In this document: positions 1 through 8,420 of the stretch, one piece after another
Layout of the letters: every line of letters begins with the position of its first letter
Numbering within the stretch: position 1 is the first letter of the stretch
Assembly: GCF_000241485.1 (NCBI RefSeq)
Contig: NZ_JH584241.1
Span: forward strand, 2,389,992-2,444,140
Direction of reading: 5' to 3'
Origin: Sphingomonas sp. PAMC 26605
GTDB taxonomy: Bacteria > Pseudomonadota > Alphaproteobacteria > Sphingomonadales > Sphingomonadaceae
Length of the DNA stretch: 54,149 bases
Notes under the pieces: model-generated
What the model was told of the DNA's origin: nothing
The model's database searches: none
The model's input: the letters and a program-made list of their open reading frames with translations, nothing else
Made by a program: the position numbers and the translations under genes

Positions 1-17
1 GGGAGGGGCTTTTTGTC

Positions 18-503
18 ATGCTGATCCTCGGCCTCGACCCCGGCCTTGGAACCACCGGCTGGGGCCTGATCCGCGCCGAGGGCAATCGACTCAGCCACGT
101 CGCCAACGGCAAGTTCAAGACCGATACAACGGCGACGCTCCCGCGCCGGCTCGCGCATCTCGACGCGATGCTCTCGGCGCTGATCATCGACCATGCGCCC
201 GATGGCTGCGCGGTCGAGGAAGTGTTCGTCAATTCGAACCCGCAATCGACGCTCAAGCTCGGCCAGGCGCGCGGCGTCGTGCTGTGCGCGGGCGCGCGCG
301 CCGGGCTCGAGGTTGGCGAATATGCTGCACGGCTCGTCAAGAAGGCCGTGGTCGGCACGGGCGGCGCTGAGAAGGCGCAGGTTCATGCAATGGTCTCGGT
401 GCTGCTGCCAGGCGTCAAGATCGACGGCGCCGATGCCGCCGATGCGCTCGCCGTGGCGATCTGCCACGCGCATCATCTTGCGAGCGCGCGGCGCATCCCC
501 TGA
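18..503 (+). CDS. ruvC: Crossover junction endodeoxyribonuclease RuvC
   Basis: RuvC resolves Holliday junctions by paired nicking after RuvAB branch migration. The 161-residue product has the family start [13 protein letters not shown] with the first catalytic Asp at D7. The second acidic cluster is at E67/E68 in AVEEVF, and the C-terminal acidic residues are in [12 protein letters not shown] (D136, D139, D142). Length fits the usual 160-175 residues. The ATG at position 18 gives the expected N-terminus directly. It is the first visible gene of a ruvC-ruvA-hicB-hicA-ruvB run. The upstream promoter, and any LexA site, lie outside the window. Confidence 0.96.
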   Translation: MLILGLDPGLGTTGWGLIRAEGNRLSHVANGKFKTDTTATLPRRLAHLDAMLSALIIDHAPDGCAVEEVFVNSNPQSTLKLGQARGVVLCAGARAGLEVGEYAARLVKKAVVGTGGAEKAQVHAMVSVLLPGVKIDGADAADALAVAICHAHHLASARRIP

Positions 504-545
504 TTTCCCTTTCCCGCGGCGGCCCGTTCCTGTTACGTACCGCGC

Positions 546-1139
546 ATGATCGCCCATCTCAAAGGCCGCCTCGATGCGACCGGACTCGACCATGCCGTGA
601 TCGACGTCGGTGGCGTCGGCTATCTCGTCGGCGCGTCGAGCCGGACGCTCGCCAGCATCGGCCCGGTCGGCGAGGCGGTGACGCTCCACACCGAGATGCT
701 CGTGGCGGAGGATTTCATCCGCCTCGTCGGCTTTTCGAGCGCGGCCGAGCGCGACTGGTTTCGCTTGCTCACCGGCGTGCAGGGCGTCGGCGCGCGCGTC
801 GCGCTGGCGATCCTCTCGGCGCTCGAGCCGACCGACCTCGCGCGCGCGATCGCGAGCCAAGACAAGGCGATGGTGGCGCGCTCGAACGGCGTCGGCCCCA
901 AACTCGCCGAACGCATCGTGCGCGAATTGAAGGACAAGATCGGCGGGGTCGAGCTCGGCCAGGCCGGTGTGTCGATCGCGCCGGTCGGGGCGGGGGCGGA
1001 TGCGGTGTCGGCGCTGCTTAACCTCGGTTTCCGCCCCGCCGAAGCAAGCGGCGCGGTCGCGGCGGCGGAGGAGGAACTCGGGCCGGGCGCGACGCTCGAC
1101 GCGCTCGTGCGGCTGGCGCTGCGCAAGGCGGCGAAGTAG
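546..1139 (+). CDS. ruvA: Holliday junction branch migration complex subunit RuvA
   Basis: RuvA binds the four-way junction as a tetramer and loads the RuvB helicase. The product is 197 residues, normal for the family. It has an N-terminal OB fold (about residues 1-62, starting [10 protein letters not shown]), two helix-hairpin-helix motifs in the middle ([14 protein letters not shown] near residue 77 and [14 protein letters not shown] near residue 115), a variable linker, and a C-terminal RuvB-binding domain ending in [14 protein letters not shown]. It begins 42 bases after ruvC. It is followed not by ruvB but by a hicB-like gene 22 bases downstream. Confidence 0.96.
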   Translation: MIAHLKGRLDATGLDHAVIDVGGVGYLVGASSRTLASIGPVGEAVTLHTEMLVAEDFIRLVGFSSAAERDWFRLLTGVQGVGARVALAILSALEPTDLARAIASQDKAMVARSNGVGPKLAERIVRELKDKIGGVELGQAGVSIAPVGAGADAVSALLNLGFRPAEASGAVAAAEEELGPGATLDALVRLALRKAAK

Positions 1140-1161
1140 AATGGTCGCGAGGAGACATGCG

Positions 1162-1383
1162 ATGCAGTTATCCGCCGTGCTGACGCCCGCCGAAGAGGGG
1201 GGCTATATCGCGCATAACCCGGAAACCTTGACCACGACCGAGGGAGACACGATCGAGGAGGCGCTCGCCAATCTCAAGGAGGCCGTTGAGCTGTATCTCG
1301 AGGTCGCGCCGCTGCGCGTTCGCGGGAACGTCGTTCTCACCACGATCAGCGTGAGCGATAATGCCTCGGCTGCCGCGGCTTAG
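1162..1383 (+). CDS. hicB: HicB-family antitoxin, short form
   Basis: This is a 73-residue protein with the HicB partial-RNase-H-like fold signature: an N-terminal strand pair (AVLTPAEEGGYIAHNPE), then TTTEGDTIEEALANLKEAVELYLE. It presumably neutralises the HicA product encoded next. I chose the ATG at 1162 because AGGAG lies about 8 bases upstream; an in-frame ATG at 1141 is also possible. It is short and has no visible C-terminal ribbon-helix-helix or HTH DNA-binding domain, so autorepression of the kind seen with long HicB proteins is doubtful. Expression probably depends on the ruv operon. The last 23 bases overlap hicA. Confidence 0.85.
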   Translation: MQLSAVLTPAEEGGYIAHNPETLTTTEGDTIEEALANLKEAVELYLEVAPLRVRGNVVLTTISVSDNASAAAA

Positions 1384-1579
1384 CAGTCGTGAAACAATCC
1401 GTGCGCTGGAGCGACTCGGCTTCGTCCTGGCTCGGCAGAAAGGCAGCCACGTCGTGCTCAAGCGGGGATCCGCAACCTGCGTCGTGCCGCAGCGCGCCGA
1501 ACTCAAGCTCGGCACTTTGGCAGGTATTCTTGACCAGGCGGGGTTGACCGTCGATGAATTGCTAGGTGCGTTAAAGTGA
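1361..1579 (+). CDS. hicA: HicA-family mRNA interferase toxin
   Basis: This is a 72-residue HicA/YcfA-like protein with a double-stranded-RNA-binding-like fold. HicA toxins cleave mRNA in a ribosome-independent way and are blocked by HicB. The family pattern is clear: [21 protein letters not shown], followed by VVLKR and a C-terminal [22 protein letters not shown]. The catalytic His is expected in GSHVVLKR (H29). The gene order is antitoxin then toxin, with a 23-base overlap. The stop codon overlaps the GTG start of ruvB (GTGA), so the toxin gene is translationally linked to an essential repair helicase. No truncation is seen. Confidence 0.87.
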   Translation: MPRLPRLSSRETIRALERLGFVLARQKGSHVVLKRGSATCVVPQRAELKLGTLAGILDQAGLTVDELLGALK

Positions 1580-2607
1580 TTGCCGACGATCAGGACCGCC
1601 TCATCGCTCCCACTCGGAAATCCGACGATTTGGACGCCGCGCTGCGCCCCAAATCGCTCGACGATTTCGTCGGGCAGAAGGCCGCGCGCGAGAATCTGCG
1701 CGTGTTCATCGCCGCCGCCAAGGCGCGCGGCGATGCGCTCGATCACGTCCTCTTCTTCGGCCCCCCCGGGCTCGGCAAGACGACGCTCGCGCAGATCGTC
1801 GCGCGCGAGATGGGGGTGGGCTTCCGCGCCACGTCGGGGCCGGTGATCGCCAAATCGGGCGATCTCGCCGCCCTGCTCACCAATCTCGAGGATGGCGACG
1901 TGCTGTTCATCGACGAGATCCACCGGCTCCAGCCCGCGGTCGAGGAAGTGCTCTACCCCGCGATGGAGGACCGCGCGCTCGATCTGATGATCGGCGAGGG
2001 GCCGTCGGCGCGCTCGGTGCGGATCGACCTGCCGCGCTTCACGCTGATCGGCGCGACGACGCGGCAGGGGCTGCTCACCACGCCGCTGCGCGATCGCTTC
2101 GGCATCCCGGTGCGGCTGAGCTTCTACACCATCGAGGAGCTCGAAAAGGTCGTGTCGCGCGCGGCGCGACTGCTCGACCTGCCGCTGTCGCCCGACGGCG
2201 CGACCGAGGTCGCGCGCCGTTCGCGCGGGACGCCGCGGATCGCCGGGCGGCTGCTACGCCGCGTGCGCGATTTCGCGCATGCCGCGGGGCACGATCTGGT
2301 CGATGCGAAGGCCGCCGATGCCGCGCTCAACCGGCTCGAGGTCGATCGGCTCGGGCTCGACGCGATGGACCGGCGGTATCTGATGATGATCGCGGATATC
2401 TATCGCGGCGGTCCGGTCGGGGTCGAGACGCTGGCGGCCGGCCTGAGCGAACCGCGCGACACGGTCGAGGAAGTGATCGAACCCTATCTCATCCAGCTCG
2501 GCCTGATCGCGCGGACCGCGCGTGGGCGCTGCCTGAATGCGGGCGGGTGGAAGCATCTAGGCCTCACGCCGCCCGAGGGCGCGCAGGAGAGTTTGTTCGA
2601 TAGCTGA
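1576..2607 (+). CDS. ruvB: Holliday junction branch migration helicase RuvB
   Basis: RuvB is the hexameric AAA+ motor that pumps DNA through the RuvA-junction complex. The 343 residues show Walker [10 protein letters not shown] (about residues 62-70), Walker B FIDEIHRL (near 111-118), sensor ATTRQG, the arginine-finger region, and the C-terminal winged helix. The start is GTG at 1576, giving (M)[14 protein letters not shown], which matches the usual short N-terminus. It overlaps the hicA stop by four bases. No Shine-Dalgarno site of its own is obvious, so reinitiation from hicA is likely. Confidence 0.97.
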   Translation: MIADDQDRLIAPTRKSDDLDAALRPKSLDDFVGQKAARENLRVFIAAAKARGDALDHVLFFGPPGLGKTTLAQIVAREMGVGFRATSGPVIAKSGDLAALLTNLEDGDVLFIDEIHRLQPAVEEVLYPAMEDRALDLMIGEGPSARSVRIDLPRFTLIGATTRQGLLTTPLRDRFGIPVRLSFYTIEELEKVVSRAARLLDLPLSPDGATEVARRSRGTPRIAGRLLRRVRDFAHAAGHDLVDAKAADAALNRLEVDRLGLDAMDRRYLMMIADIYRGGPVGVETLAAGLSEPRDTVEEVIEPYLIQLGLIARTARGRCLNAGGWKHLGLTPPEGAQESLFDS

Positions 2608-2615
2608 CCTAAAAG

Positions 2616-2721
2616 CCCCTCCCCTTCAGGGGAGGGGTTGGGGTGGGGCTGTAATGGGCGCTGGCTCTCTGCGAGGCACTTCCCCACCCCCGGCCCCTCC
2701 CCTGAAGGGGAGGGGAGGAAG
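2616..2721 (+). repeat. Paired inverted C-rich hairpins (BIME-like, about 100 bp)
   Basis: Two near-identical perfect palindromes face each other in the ruvB-ptsP gap. The first is 2616-2637 (CCCCTCCCCT, loop TC, AGGGGAGGGG) and the second 2694-2715 (same arms, loop GA). Their inner flanks are also complementary (GGTTGGGGTGGGG against CCCCACCCCCGG). The right hairpin is followed by AGGAAG, exactly as at 53016-53021. It may act as a transcription terminator or mRNA-stabilising structure for ruvB. No gene lies inside. Confidence 0.85.
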
Positions 2722-2786
2722 CAAGAAGCAAATCTTGTGCGCCGCACGATAGCCAAGGGGCGGGTCTATCTGTTAGCCCCGCCGGC

Positions 2787-5054
2787 ATGACCGCAGCCGC
2801 CTCCGCCCGCGAAATCCTCGTTCGTCTTCACGACGTGATGGCCTCGCGCACCGCGCCGCAGGCCAAGCTCAACGCCGTGGTCGCCATCGTCGGCGAAGGC
2901 ATGGCGAGCGAAGTGTGTTCGATCTATCTGCTCCGCGAAGGCGTGCTCGAACTGTTCGCGACGCGCGGGCTCGCGCAGGAGGCGGTCCACGTCACCAAAT
3001 TGGCGCTCGGCGAAGGGCTGGTCGGCACGATCGCGCAGCAGGCCGAGATCCTCAATCTCGCCGAGGCATCGAGCCACCCCGACTTCGTCCAGAACCCAGA
3101 AACGGGCGAGGAGAAGTTCCGCAGCTTCGCCGGCGTACCGATCATCCGGCGCGAGCGCGCGATCGGGGTGCTGTCGGTCCAGCACGTCGACCCGCGTAAA
3201 TATGACGAGGTCGAGATCGAGGCCTTGCAGACCGTCGCGATGGTGCTGTCCGAACTGATCGCCAATGCCGAACTGGTCGATGCGAGCGGCGCCTCGAACC
3301 TGCGCCCGCAATCGACCGCGCCGATGCGGATCATGGGGTTGAAGCTCGTCGAGGGCATGGCGAGCGGCTATGCCGTCTTCCACCAGCCGCGCGTCCATGT
3401 CGAGCATACCGTCGCCGAGGATACCGAGGCCGAGCGCCACCGCGTTTACGCCGCGTTCGACAAGATGCGCGAGCAGATCGAGCGGATCGCCGCACAGGCC
3501 GAATTCGGCGTCGGCGGCGAGCATGAAGAGGTGCTCGAGACCTACAAGATGTTCGCCTATGACGAGGGCTGGGCGCGACGGATCAACGAGGCGATCGATT
3601 CGGGGCTGACCGCCGAGGCCGCGATCGAGCGCGTCCAGCAGCGCACGCGGATGCGGATGCGGCAGATCGACGATCCCTTGCTCGCCGACCGGATGCACGA
3701 TCTCGAGGATCTGTCGAACCGGCTGCTGCGGATCGTCTCGGGCCAGATGGGCACCGCCGCGCAGATGGGGCTCAGGCAGGACACCATCCTGATCGCGCGC
3801 AACCTTGGGCCGGCCGAACTGCTCGAATACGATCGACGGCGCCTCAAGGGCGTGCTGCTCGAAGAAGGCTCGCTCACCGCGCACGTCACGATCGTCGCGC
3901 GCGCGATGGGGGTGCCCGTGCTCGGCCGCGTGCGCGACGTGCGGCGGCTGATCGGCGAAGGCGACTTGCTGTTGCTCGACGTGACCGCGGGCAATGTCTT
4001 TGCGCGACCTTCGTCCGCGATGGAGGAGGTGTTCGACACTGCGCTCAATCTGCGCCAGAAGCGCCGTGCGATGTTCGCCGCGCTCAAGACCGAAGCGCCC
4101 GTCACCAAGGACGGGCATCGCCTCACCGTGATGGTCAATGCAGGTCTGCGCGACGATGTCGCCGCGCTCGACGTCACCGGCGCCGACGGGATCGGGCTGT
4201 TCCGCACGGAATTTCAGTTCCTCGTCTCGGCAACGCTGCCGTCGCGCGACCGCCAGCAGAAACTGTACCGCGACGTGCTCGACGCCGCCGGCGACCGCCC
4301 GGTGATCTTCCGCACCGTCGATATCGGCGGCGACAAGGCGTTGCCGTATCTCAACAAGGAAGACGCCGACGAGGAGAACCCCGCGATGGGCTGGCGCGCG
4401 ATCCGGCTCGCGCTCGAGCGCGGCGGGTTGATGAAGGTCCAGGCGCGCGCGCTGCTCGAGGCGGCGGCGGGGCGGACGCTCAGCGTGATGTTTCCGATGG
4501 TCAGCGAACCGTGGGAATTCGACGAGGCGCGCGCCTTGTTCGAGGCGCAGCGCGAATGGCTGACCGCGCGAGGCAAGCGGCTGCCGAGCGAGATTCGCTA
4601 CGGCGCGATGCTCGAAGTGCCCGCGCTTGCCGAGCAGCTCGATCTGCTGCTGCCCAACATCTCGTTCCTGTCGGTCGGTACCAACGATCTCACGCAATTC
4701 CTCTTTGCCGCCGACCGCGCCAATCCCAAACTCGCCGAACGCTATGACTGGCTGAGCGGCGCGATCCTGCGCTTCCTTGCGAGGCTCGTCGCGCCGACGC
4801 GCGCAGCGGGGGTGCAACTCACCGTCTGCGGCGAAATGGGTGGGCGTCCCTTGGAAGCAATGGCGCTGATCGGGCTCGGGATCGAGCGGCTGTCGATCAC
4901 GCCGGCGGCGGTCGGGCCGATCAAGGCGATGGTCCGCTCGCTCGACCGTGCCGCGCTCGCCGCGTTCATGGCCGATCTGCTCAAGACTCCGCCGCGCGAC
5001 ATGCGGGGGGCGCTGCTCGCCTGGGCGAGTGAAAACGGTGTCGAACTGGCGTGA
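2787..5054 (+). CDS. ptsP: Nitrogen PTS enzyme I (PEP-protein phosphotransferase) PtsP
   Basis: PtsP phosphorylates NPr with PEP and so starts the PTS-Ntr regulatory phosphorelay. The 755 residues carry an N-terminal GAF domain (about 1-160), a PEP-utiliser N-terminal domain, and a phosphohistidine swivel domain with H366 in LTAHVTIVARAMG. The C-terminal PEP-binding barrel contains DGIGLFRTEFQFL and the active cysteine C681 in TVCGEMGGRPLEAM. The His motif reads TAH rather than the more usual TSH, a conservative change. The ATG at 2787 follows the repeat by about 70 bases. No npr or EIIA gene is next to it. Confidence 0.95.
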   Translation: MTAAASAREILVRLHDVMASRTAPQAKLNAVVAIVGEGMASEVCSIYLLREGVLELFATRGLAQEAVHVTKLALGEGLVGTIAQQAEILNLAEASSHPDFVQNPETGEEKFRSFAGVPIIRRERAIGVLSVQHVDPRKYDEVEIEALQTVAMVLSELIANAELVDASGASNLRPQSTAPMRIMGLKLVEGMASGYAVFHQPRVHVEHTVAEDTEAERHRVYAAFDKMREQIERIAAQAEFGVGGEHEEVLETYKMFAYDEGWARRINEAIDSGLTAEAAIERVQQRTRMRMRQIDDPLLADRMHDLEDLSNRLLRIVSGQMGTAAQMGLRQDTILIARNLGPAELLEYDRRRLKGVLLEEGSLTAHVTIVARAMGVPVLGRVRDVRRLIGEGDLLLLDVTAGNVFARPSSAMEEVFDTALNLRQKRRAMFAALKTEAPVTKDGHRLTVMVNAGLRDDVAALDVTGADGIGLFRTEFQFLVSATLPSRDRQQKLYRDVLDAAGDRPVIFRTVDIGGDKALPYLNKEDADEENPAMGWRAIRLALERGGLMKVQARALLEAAAGRTLSVMFPMVSEPWEFDEARALFEAQREWLTARGKRLPSEIRYGAMLEVPALAEQLDLLLPNISFLSVGTNDLTQFLFAADRANPKLAERYDWLSGAILRFLARLVAPTRAAGVQLTVCGEMGGRPLEAMALIGLGIERLSITPAAVGPIKAMVRSLDRAALAAFMADLLKTPPRDMRGALLAWASENGVELA

Positions 5055-5171
5055 TAGCGAGGCGGGCGGCGTGACAAGGCGTGACAAGGCGTTGACTTGT
5101 CGCCTCCCCTTTGTGAGACAGCCGCTGGGCAAGGGAGACATCGGGCCGCACGCGCCTTGCCGGAGGAAGTG

Positions 5172-6134
5172 ATGACCGAACCGATTCCGGCCGACGAGCC
5201 GAAGCTGTTCCCCAAAAGCGCGGGGGATACGCTGCGCGAGGCGCGCGAGGCGCAGGGGCTGTCGCTCGCCGAGGTCGCGGCGCGGACGCGGATCCCGGTG
5301 CGCCAGCTCGAGGCGGTCGAGGAGGGCAATTACGCGGCGCTGCCGTCGATCACGTATTCCGTTGGTTTCGCGAAGGCTTACGCTCGGGCGGTCGGTGTCG
5401 ACGAAGTCGCGATCGCGCGCGAGGTGCGCGGCGCGAGCGACCAGCCGAGCGCCAGGCGAACGCAGTACGAAGCCTATGAAATCGACGAGCCGTCGCGCGT
5501 TCCGCCGCGCGGTCTCGCGATCACGACCCTGCTCATCGCGGTCGTGGTCGTGATCGGCGCGGCGCTGTTCTTCGGTACCTCGCTGTTCCGCGGCGACGGC
5601 GAGCCCGCGCCCACGCCGAGCAGCGCGATCGGCAACACGATGCAGGAAGCGCCCGCCACCGCGCCGTCGCCGAGTGCGCCGACCGGCGCGGTCGTGCTGA
5701 CCGCATCCGACGATGTCTGGCTCCGCGTCTATGACAAGGCCGGGAAGACGCTTCATCTCGGTACGATGAAGCCGGGCGAAAGCTACGCCGTTCCTGCCGA
5801 TGCGGTCGGCCCGATGATCAATGTCGGGCGCCCCGACAAATTGCAGGTCACCGTCGGCGGCACCGCGGTCGCGCCGCTCGGCGACGGCAAGCGCGCGATC
5901 AAGGACGTGCCGCTCGATGCCGCATCGCTGACAGCGCGCAGCACCCCCGCTGCCGCGGCGACGGGGTCGCCCGGCGTTGCGCCGACGACCGCGCGACGCG
6001 AAGAAACGCGCGCGTCGCGGACGCGATCGACCTCGTCCGAACCGGCTGCAGCCGCGCCGCTGAATATCGCGGCCCCGGCCACGGTCGCGCCCGAACCGGC
6101 CGCACCGGGCGGCGCCGCGACGCCGGCCCCTTAA
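5172..6134 (+). CDS. Membrane-anchored HTH protein, RodZ-like (DUF4115)
   Basis: This 320-residue protein has a cytoplasmic HTH_25 domain (about residues 17-85; GDTLREAREAQGLSLAEVAA and a YSVGFAKAYA segment). A single membrane segment follows (about 115-134; ITTLLIAVVVVIGAALFF). Next come a Pro/Ala-rich periplasmic linker and a DUF4115-type beta domain (TASDDVWLRVYDKAG) with a disordered Ala/Pro tail. RodZ homologues link MreB to the cell-wall elongation machinery; that role is inferred from architecture. The start at 5172 has GGAGG 5 bases upstream. An in-frame ATG at 5097 would add 25 unlikely residues. A GTGACAAGGC direct repeat precedes the gene (5071-5090). Confidence 0.82.
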   Translation: MTEPIPADEPKLFPKSAGDTLREAREAQGLSLAEVAARTRIPVRQLEAVEEGNYAALPSITYSVGFAKAYARAVGVDEVAIAREVRGASDQPSARRTQYEAYEIDEPSRVPPRGLAITTLLIAVVVVIGAALFFGTSLFRGDGEPAPTPSSAIGNTMQEAPATAPSPSAPTGAVVLTASDDVWLRVYDKAGKTLHLGTMKPGESYAVPADAVGPMINVGRPDKLQVTVGGTAVAPLGDGKRAIKDVPLDAASLTARSTPAAAATGSPGVAPTTARREETRASRTRSTSSEPAAAAPLNIAAPATVAPEPAAPGGAATPAP

Positions 6135-6198
6135 GACTGGCGGCCAACGGGCATTGTCGGCTATGGTACCTGCTTAACCAGCACCGGGGGGTGTACGA

Positions 6199-7218
6199 AT
6201 GCGTAACCATCTAATGACCGCTCTCCTGCTCGCGGGGACGATGCTCGGCACAGCGCCGACGCATGCCCAGAGCAACGGCAGCGGCCGCGCGATCGAGGGG
6301 CGGGTCGACCGGCTCGAGGGCGAGATGCGTGCGGTCCAGCGCAAGGTCTTCCCCGGCGGCAGCGCTGGGCAGTATATCCAGCCCGACAATCGCCCGGCCG
6401 ACCCCGATGCGGTGCTCGCGGGATCACCGACCAGTCCGGTCGCCGACCTCACCGCCCGCGTGGACTCGCTCGAAAACCAGTTGCGCATGCTGACCGCCCA
6501 GACCGAGACCAACCAGCACCGCCTGCAAGGGCTCGAGGGCCGGCTGAAGACGCTCGAAGCGAACGCCGCCGCCGCTGCGCCTGCACCGGCCCCGACCGAC
6601 GACGGCGGCAGCTTCGACCGCCCGGTAGCGCCGCGCGCTACGCCGGATCGCTCGCTCGACCGGCCGGCTGATCGCCCGGTCGATCGCACGCCCGATCGCA
6701 CTGCCGCCGCACCGCGCACGACCCCGGCCAGGGGCAGCGTAGCGCCGCCGCCGGTGGTCAGCACCAAGGATCCAGCGCGCGCCACGCAAGTCGCTGCGGT
6801 CGAGCGGCCCGAGACCGGCGACGTCGCCGAAGACACCTATCTCTACGGCTATCGGTTGTGGGCGGCGCACCTCTATCCCGAGGCCGAGGCGCAGTTCACC
6901 ACCGTGACCAGCAAATTCCCGACGCACAAGCGCGCGAGCTACGCGCAGAACCTGCTTGGCCGCTCGTATCTCGAGGACGGCCAGCCATCGCGCGCGAGCC
7001 TCGCTTTCTACGACAATTACAAGAAATGGCCCGATGGCGACCGCGCGCCCGAGAGCCTCTTCTACCTCGCACAGGCACTGGTGAAGCTCGACAAGCCCGC
7101 CGCGCAAGTCTGCAAGGTCTATACCGAGCTGCAGCGCAGCTACGGCGCGAAGGTCGATGCCGATGCGCGGATGAAGGCGGGCGTCGCCAAGGGCCGTGCC
7201 GCTTCCAACTGTTCGTGA
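6199..7218 (+). CDS. cpoB: Tol-Pal system-associated CpoB/YbgF-like periplasmic protein
   Basis: This is a 339-residue exported protein. Residues 1-24 are a signal peptide ending THAQS. Heptad-rich, probably trimeric coiled-coil segments follow (VDRLEGEMRAVQ; VDSLENQLRMLTAQ). Next is a low-complexity Pro/Asp/Arg stretch with repeated DRP units (about 135-190), then C-terminal TPR repeats (about 212-325; AHLYPEAEAQF, YAQNLLGRSYLEDGQ). CpoB coordinates outer-membrane constriction with peptidoglycan synthesis during division. A G-rich ribosome site (GGGGGG) precedes the ATG. The tol-pal genes are not in the window. tilS begins one base after the stop. Confidence 0.85.
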   Translation: MRNHLMTALLLAGTMLGTAPTHAQSNGSGRAIEGRVDRLEGEMRAVQRKVFPGGSAGQYIQPDNRPADPDAVLAGSPTSPVADLTARVDSLENQLRMLTAQTETNQHRLQGLEGRLKTLEANAAAAAPAPAPTDDGGSFDRPVAPRATPDRSLDRPADRPVDRTPDRTAAAPRTTPARGSVAPPPVVSTKDPARATQVAAVERPETGDVAEDTYLYGYRLWAAHLYPEAEAQFTTVTSKFPTHKRASYAQNLLGRSYLEDGQPSRASLAFYDNYKKWPDGDRAPESLFYLAQALVKLDKPAAQVCKVYTELQRSYGAKVDADARMKAGVAKGRAASNCS

Positions 7219-7219
7219 G

Positions 7220-8329
7220 ATGACCGCCGCCGACCGTGTGCCGGTGGAGCCGGTACTGGTCGCGCGGTTCCGCCAGGATTTCGAGCGGGTGCACTCACTG
7301 GCACCCACCGATAGGCTCGCGCTCGCGGTCTCGGGCGGCCCTGACAGCATGGCGCTGCTCGCACTCGCCGCCGCCGCTTTCCCCGGACAGATCGTCGCCG
7401 CGACGGTCGATCACCGCTTGCGTGCCGCCGCGGCGGACGAGGCGCTGATGGTGACCGAATGGTGCGCGGCGCACAGTATCCCGCATGCGACGCTGGTTGT
7501 CGAAGAGCCGATCGGCACCAGCGCGGTGCAGGGTCGCGCGCGCGACCGGCGGTACGCCTTGTTGTTCGAGTGGGTGAACGGGGTGGGCGCGGCGTGCCTC
7601 GCCACGGCGCACCATGCCGACGATCAGGCCGAGACTTTCCTGATGCGCGCGGTGCGCGGGGCAGGGGTCGCCGGGCTCGGCGGCATTCGCGCACGCCAGC
7701 GGGTTGGCGCGGTCGAGCTGGTCCGGCCGCTGCTCGGCTGGCGGGGCGCCGAGCTGCGCGCGTTCGCGCAGGCGCAGGCGCTGCCCTTCGTCGATGATCC
7801 GAGCAACGGCGACCCGCATTACGAGCGCACCCGCTTTCGCGCGCTGCTCCGCGACACGCCGTGGCTCGACCCGGTCCAGATCGCACGCTCGGCGGCGCAC
7901 GCGGCCGATGCCGATGCGACGATCCGCGACGTCGAAGACTGGCTGTGGCTGACCCGCCGTTGCCCCACCCCGAACCGTCACCCCGGCCTTGTGCCGGGGC
8001 CCACCCACGTCCTCGACCAACACCCCCAGGACGAGCGGTACGGTGGATGCCGGAACGAGCCCGGCATGACGGGTGAGGGGGGCTTCGTAATTGGGCTCGA
8101 CGTGTCCGACCTGCCCCGCGAACTGAAGCGGCGCCTCGCCCGACGCGCGATCCACGCCGTCCGCGCCGCGCACGTCATCACAACCCCGGCGTTCACCGAC
8201 TCGGCCAATATCGAAGCGCTGCTCGACTCGCTCGAAACGGGCAAAACCGCCACCCACGCCGGAATCATCGGCAGCGCGCGCGGCACCGTCTGGAGTTTCG
8301 CGCCGCAACCGCCGCGTCGCTCACTCTGA
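7220..8329 (+). CDS. tilS: tRNA(Ile)-lysidine synthetase TilS, carrying an in-frame repeat insertion
   Basis: TilS converts C34 of tRNA-Ile(CAU) to lysidine using ATP, an essential reaction. The 369 residues include the PP-loop SGGPDSMALLAL (residues 38-49), the HHADDQAETFLMR motif, and a C-terminal substrate-binding region. Residues 253-284 (RHPGLVPGPT to the region ending GMTG) are encoded by a 96-bp palindromic repeat and have no TilS character. They lie between WLWLTRR and VIGLDVSDLPRELKRRL. I chose ATG 7220, one base after the cpoB stop; a GTG at 7196 is also in frame. Whether the inserted protein is fully active cannot be told from sequence. Confidence 0.93.
   Translation: MTAADRVPVEPVLVARFRQDFERVHSLAPTDRLALAVSGGPDSMALLALAAAAFPGQIVAATVDHRLRAAAADEALMVTEWCAAHSIPHATLVVEEPIGTSAVQGRARDRRYALLFEWVNGVGAACLATAHHADDQAETFLMRAVRGAGVAGLGGIRARQRVGAVELVRPLLGWRGAELRAFAQAQALPFVDDPSNGDPHYERTRFRALLRDTPWLDPVQIARSAAHAADADATIRDVEDWLWLTRRCPTPNRHPGLVPGPTHVLDQHPQDERYGGCRNEPGMTGEGGFVIGLDVSDLPRELKRRLARRAIHAVRAAHVITTPAFTDSANIEALLDSLETGKTATHAGIIGSARGTVWSFAPQPPRRSL
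7976..8071 (+). repeat. 96-bp palindromic element, in-frame copy inside tilS
   Basis: The element is bounded by CGTCA and TGACG. The first hairpin is CCCCGGC/GCCGGGG with a 5-base loop, and the second is ATGCCGG/CCGGCAT. The first 30 bases (7976-8005) are identical to 10487-10516. The length of 96 bp is divisible by three and the tilS frame stays open through it, adding 32 codons. Confidence 0.88.
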
Positions 8330-8420
8330 TCGACGATTTGATCGACGATTGCGCGGGTCGTTGCATTGCCATTAATCGCGCTGTGCTTATCTTATGGGTC
8401 ACGAAAGGTATCCCGTGCCC

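Noticed and set aside
5092..5120. A sigma-70 promoter (TTGACT with a -10) before the RodZ-like gene
   Set aside because: The -10 at the right distance reads GAGACA, too far from consensus to call.
2766..5756. A 996-codon open frame on the minus strand opposite ptsP
   Set aside because: It is Arg/Asp-rich antisense of a clear ptsP and rodZ-like region. High GC makes such long opposite-strand frames common.
7220..8329. tilS as a pseudogene because of the repeat insertion
   Set aside because: The insertion is 96 bp, in frame and without stops, and all motifs on both sides are intact. An expressed gene is more likely.
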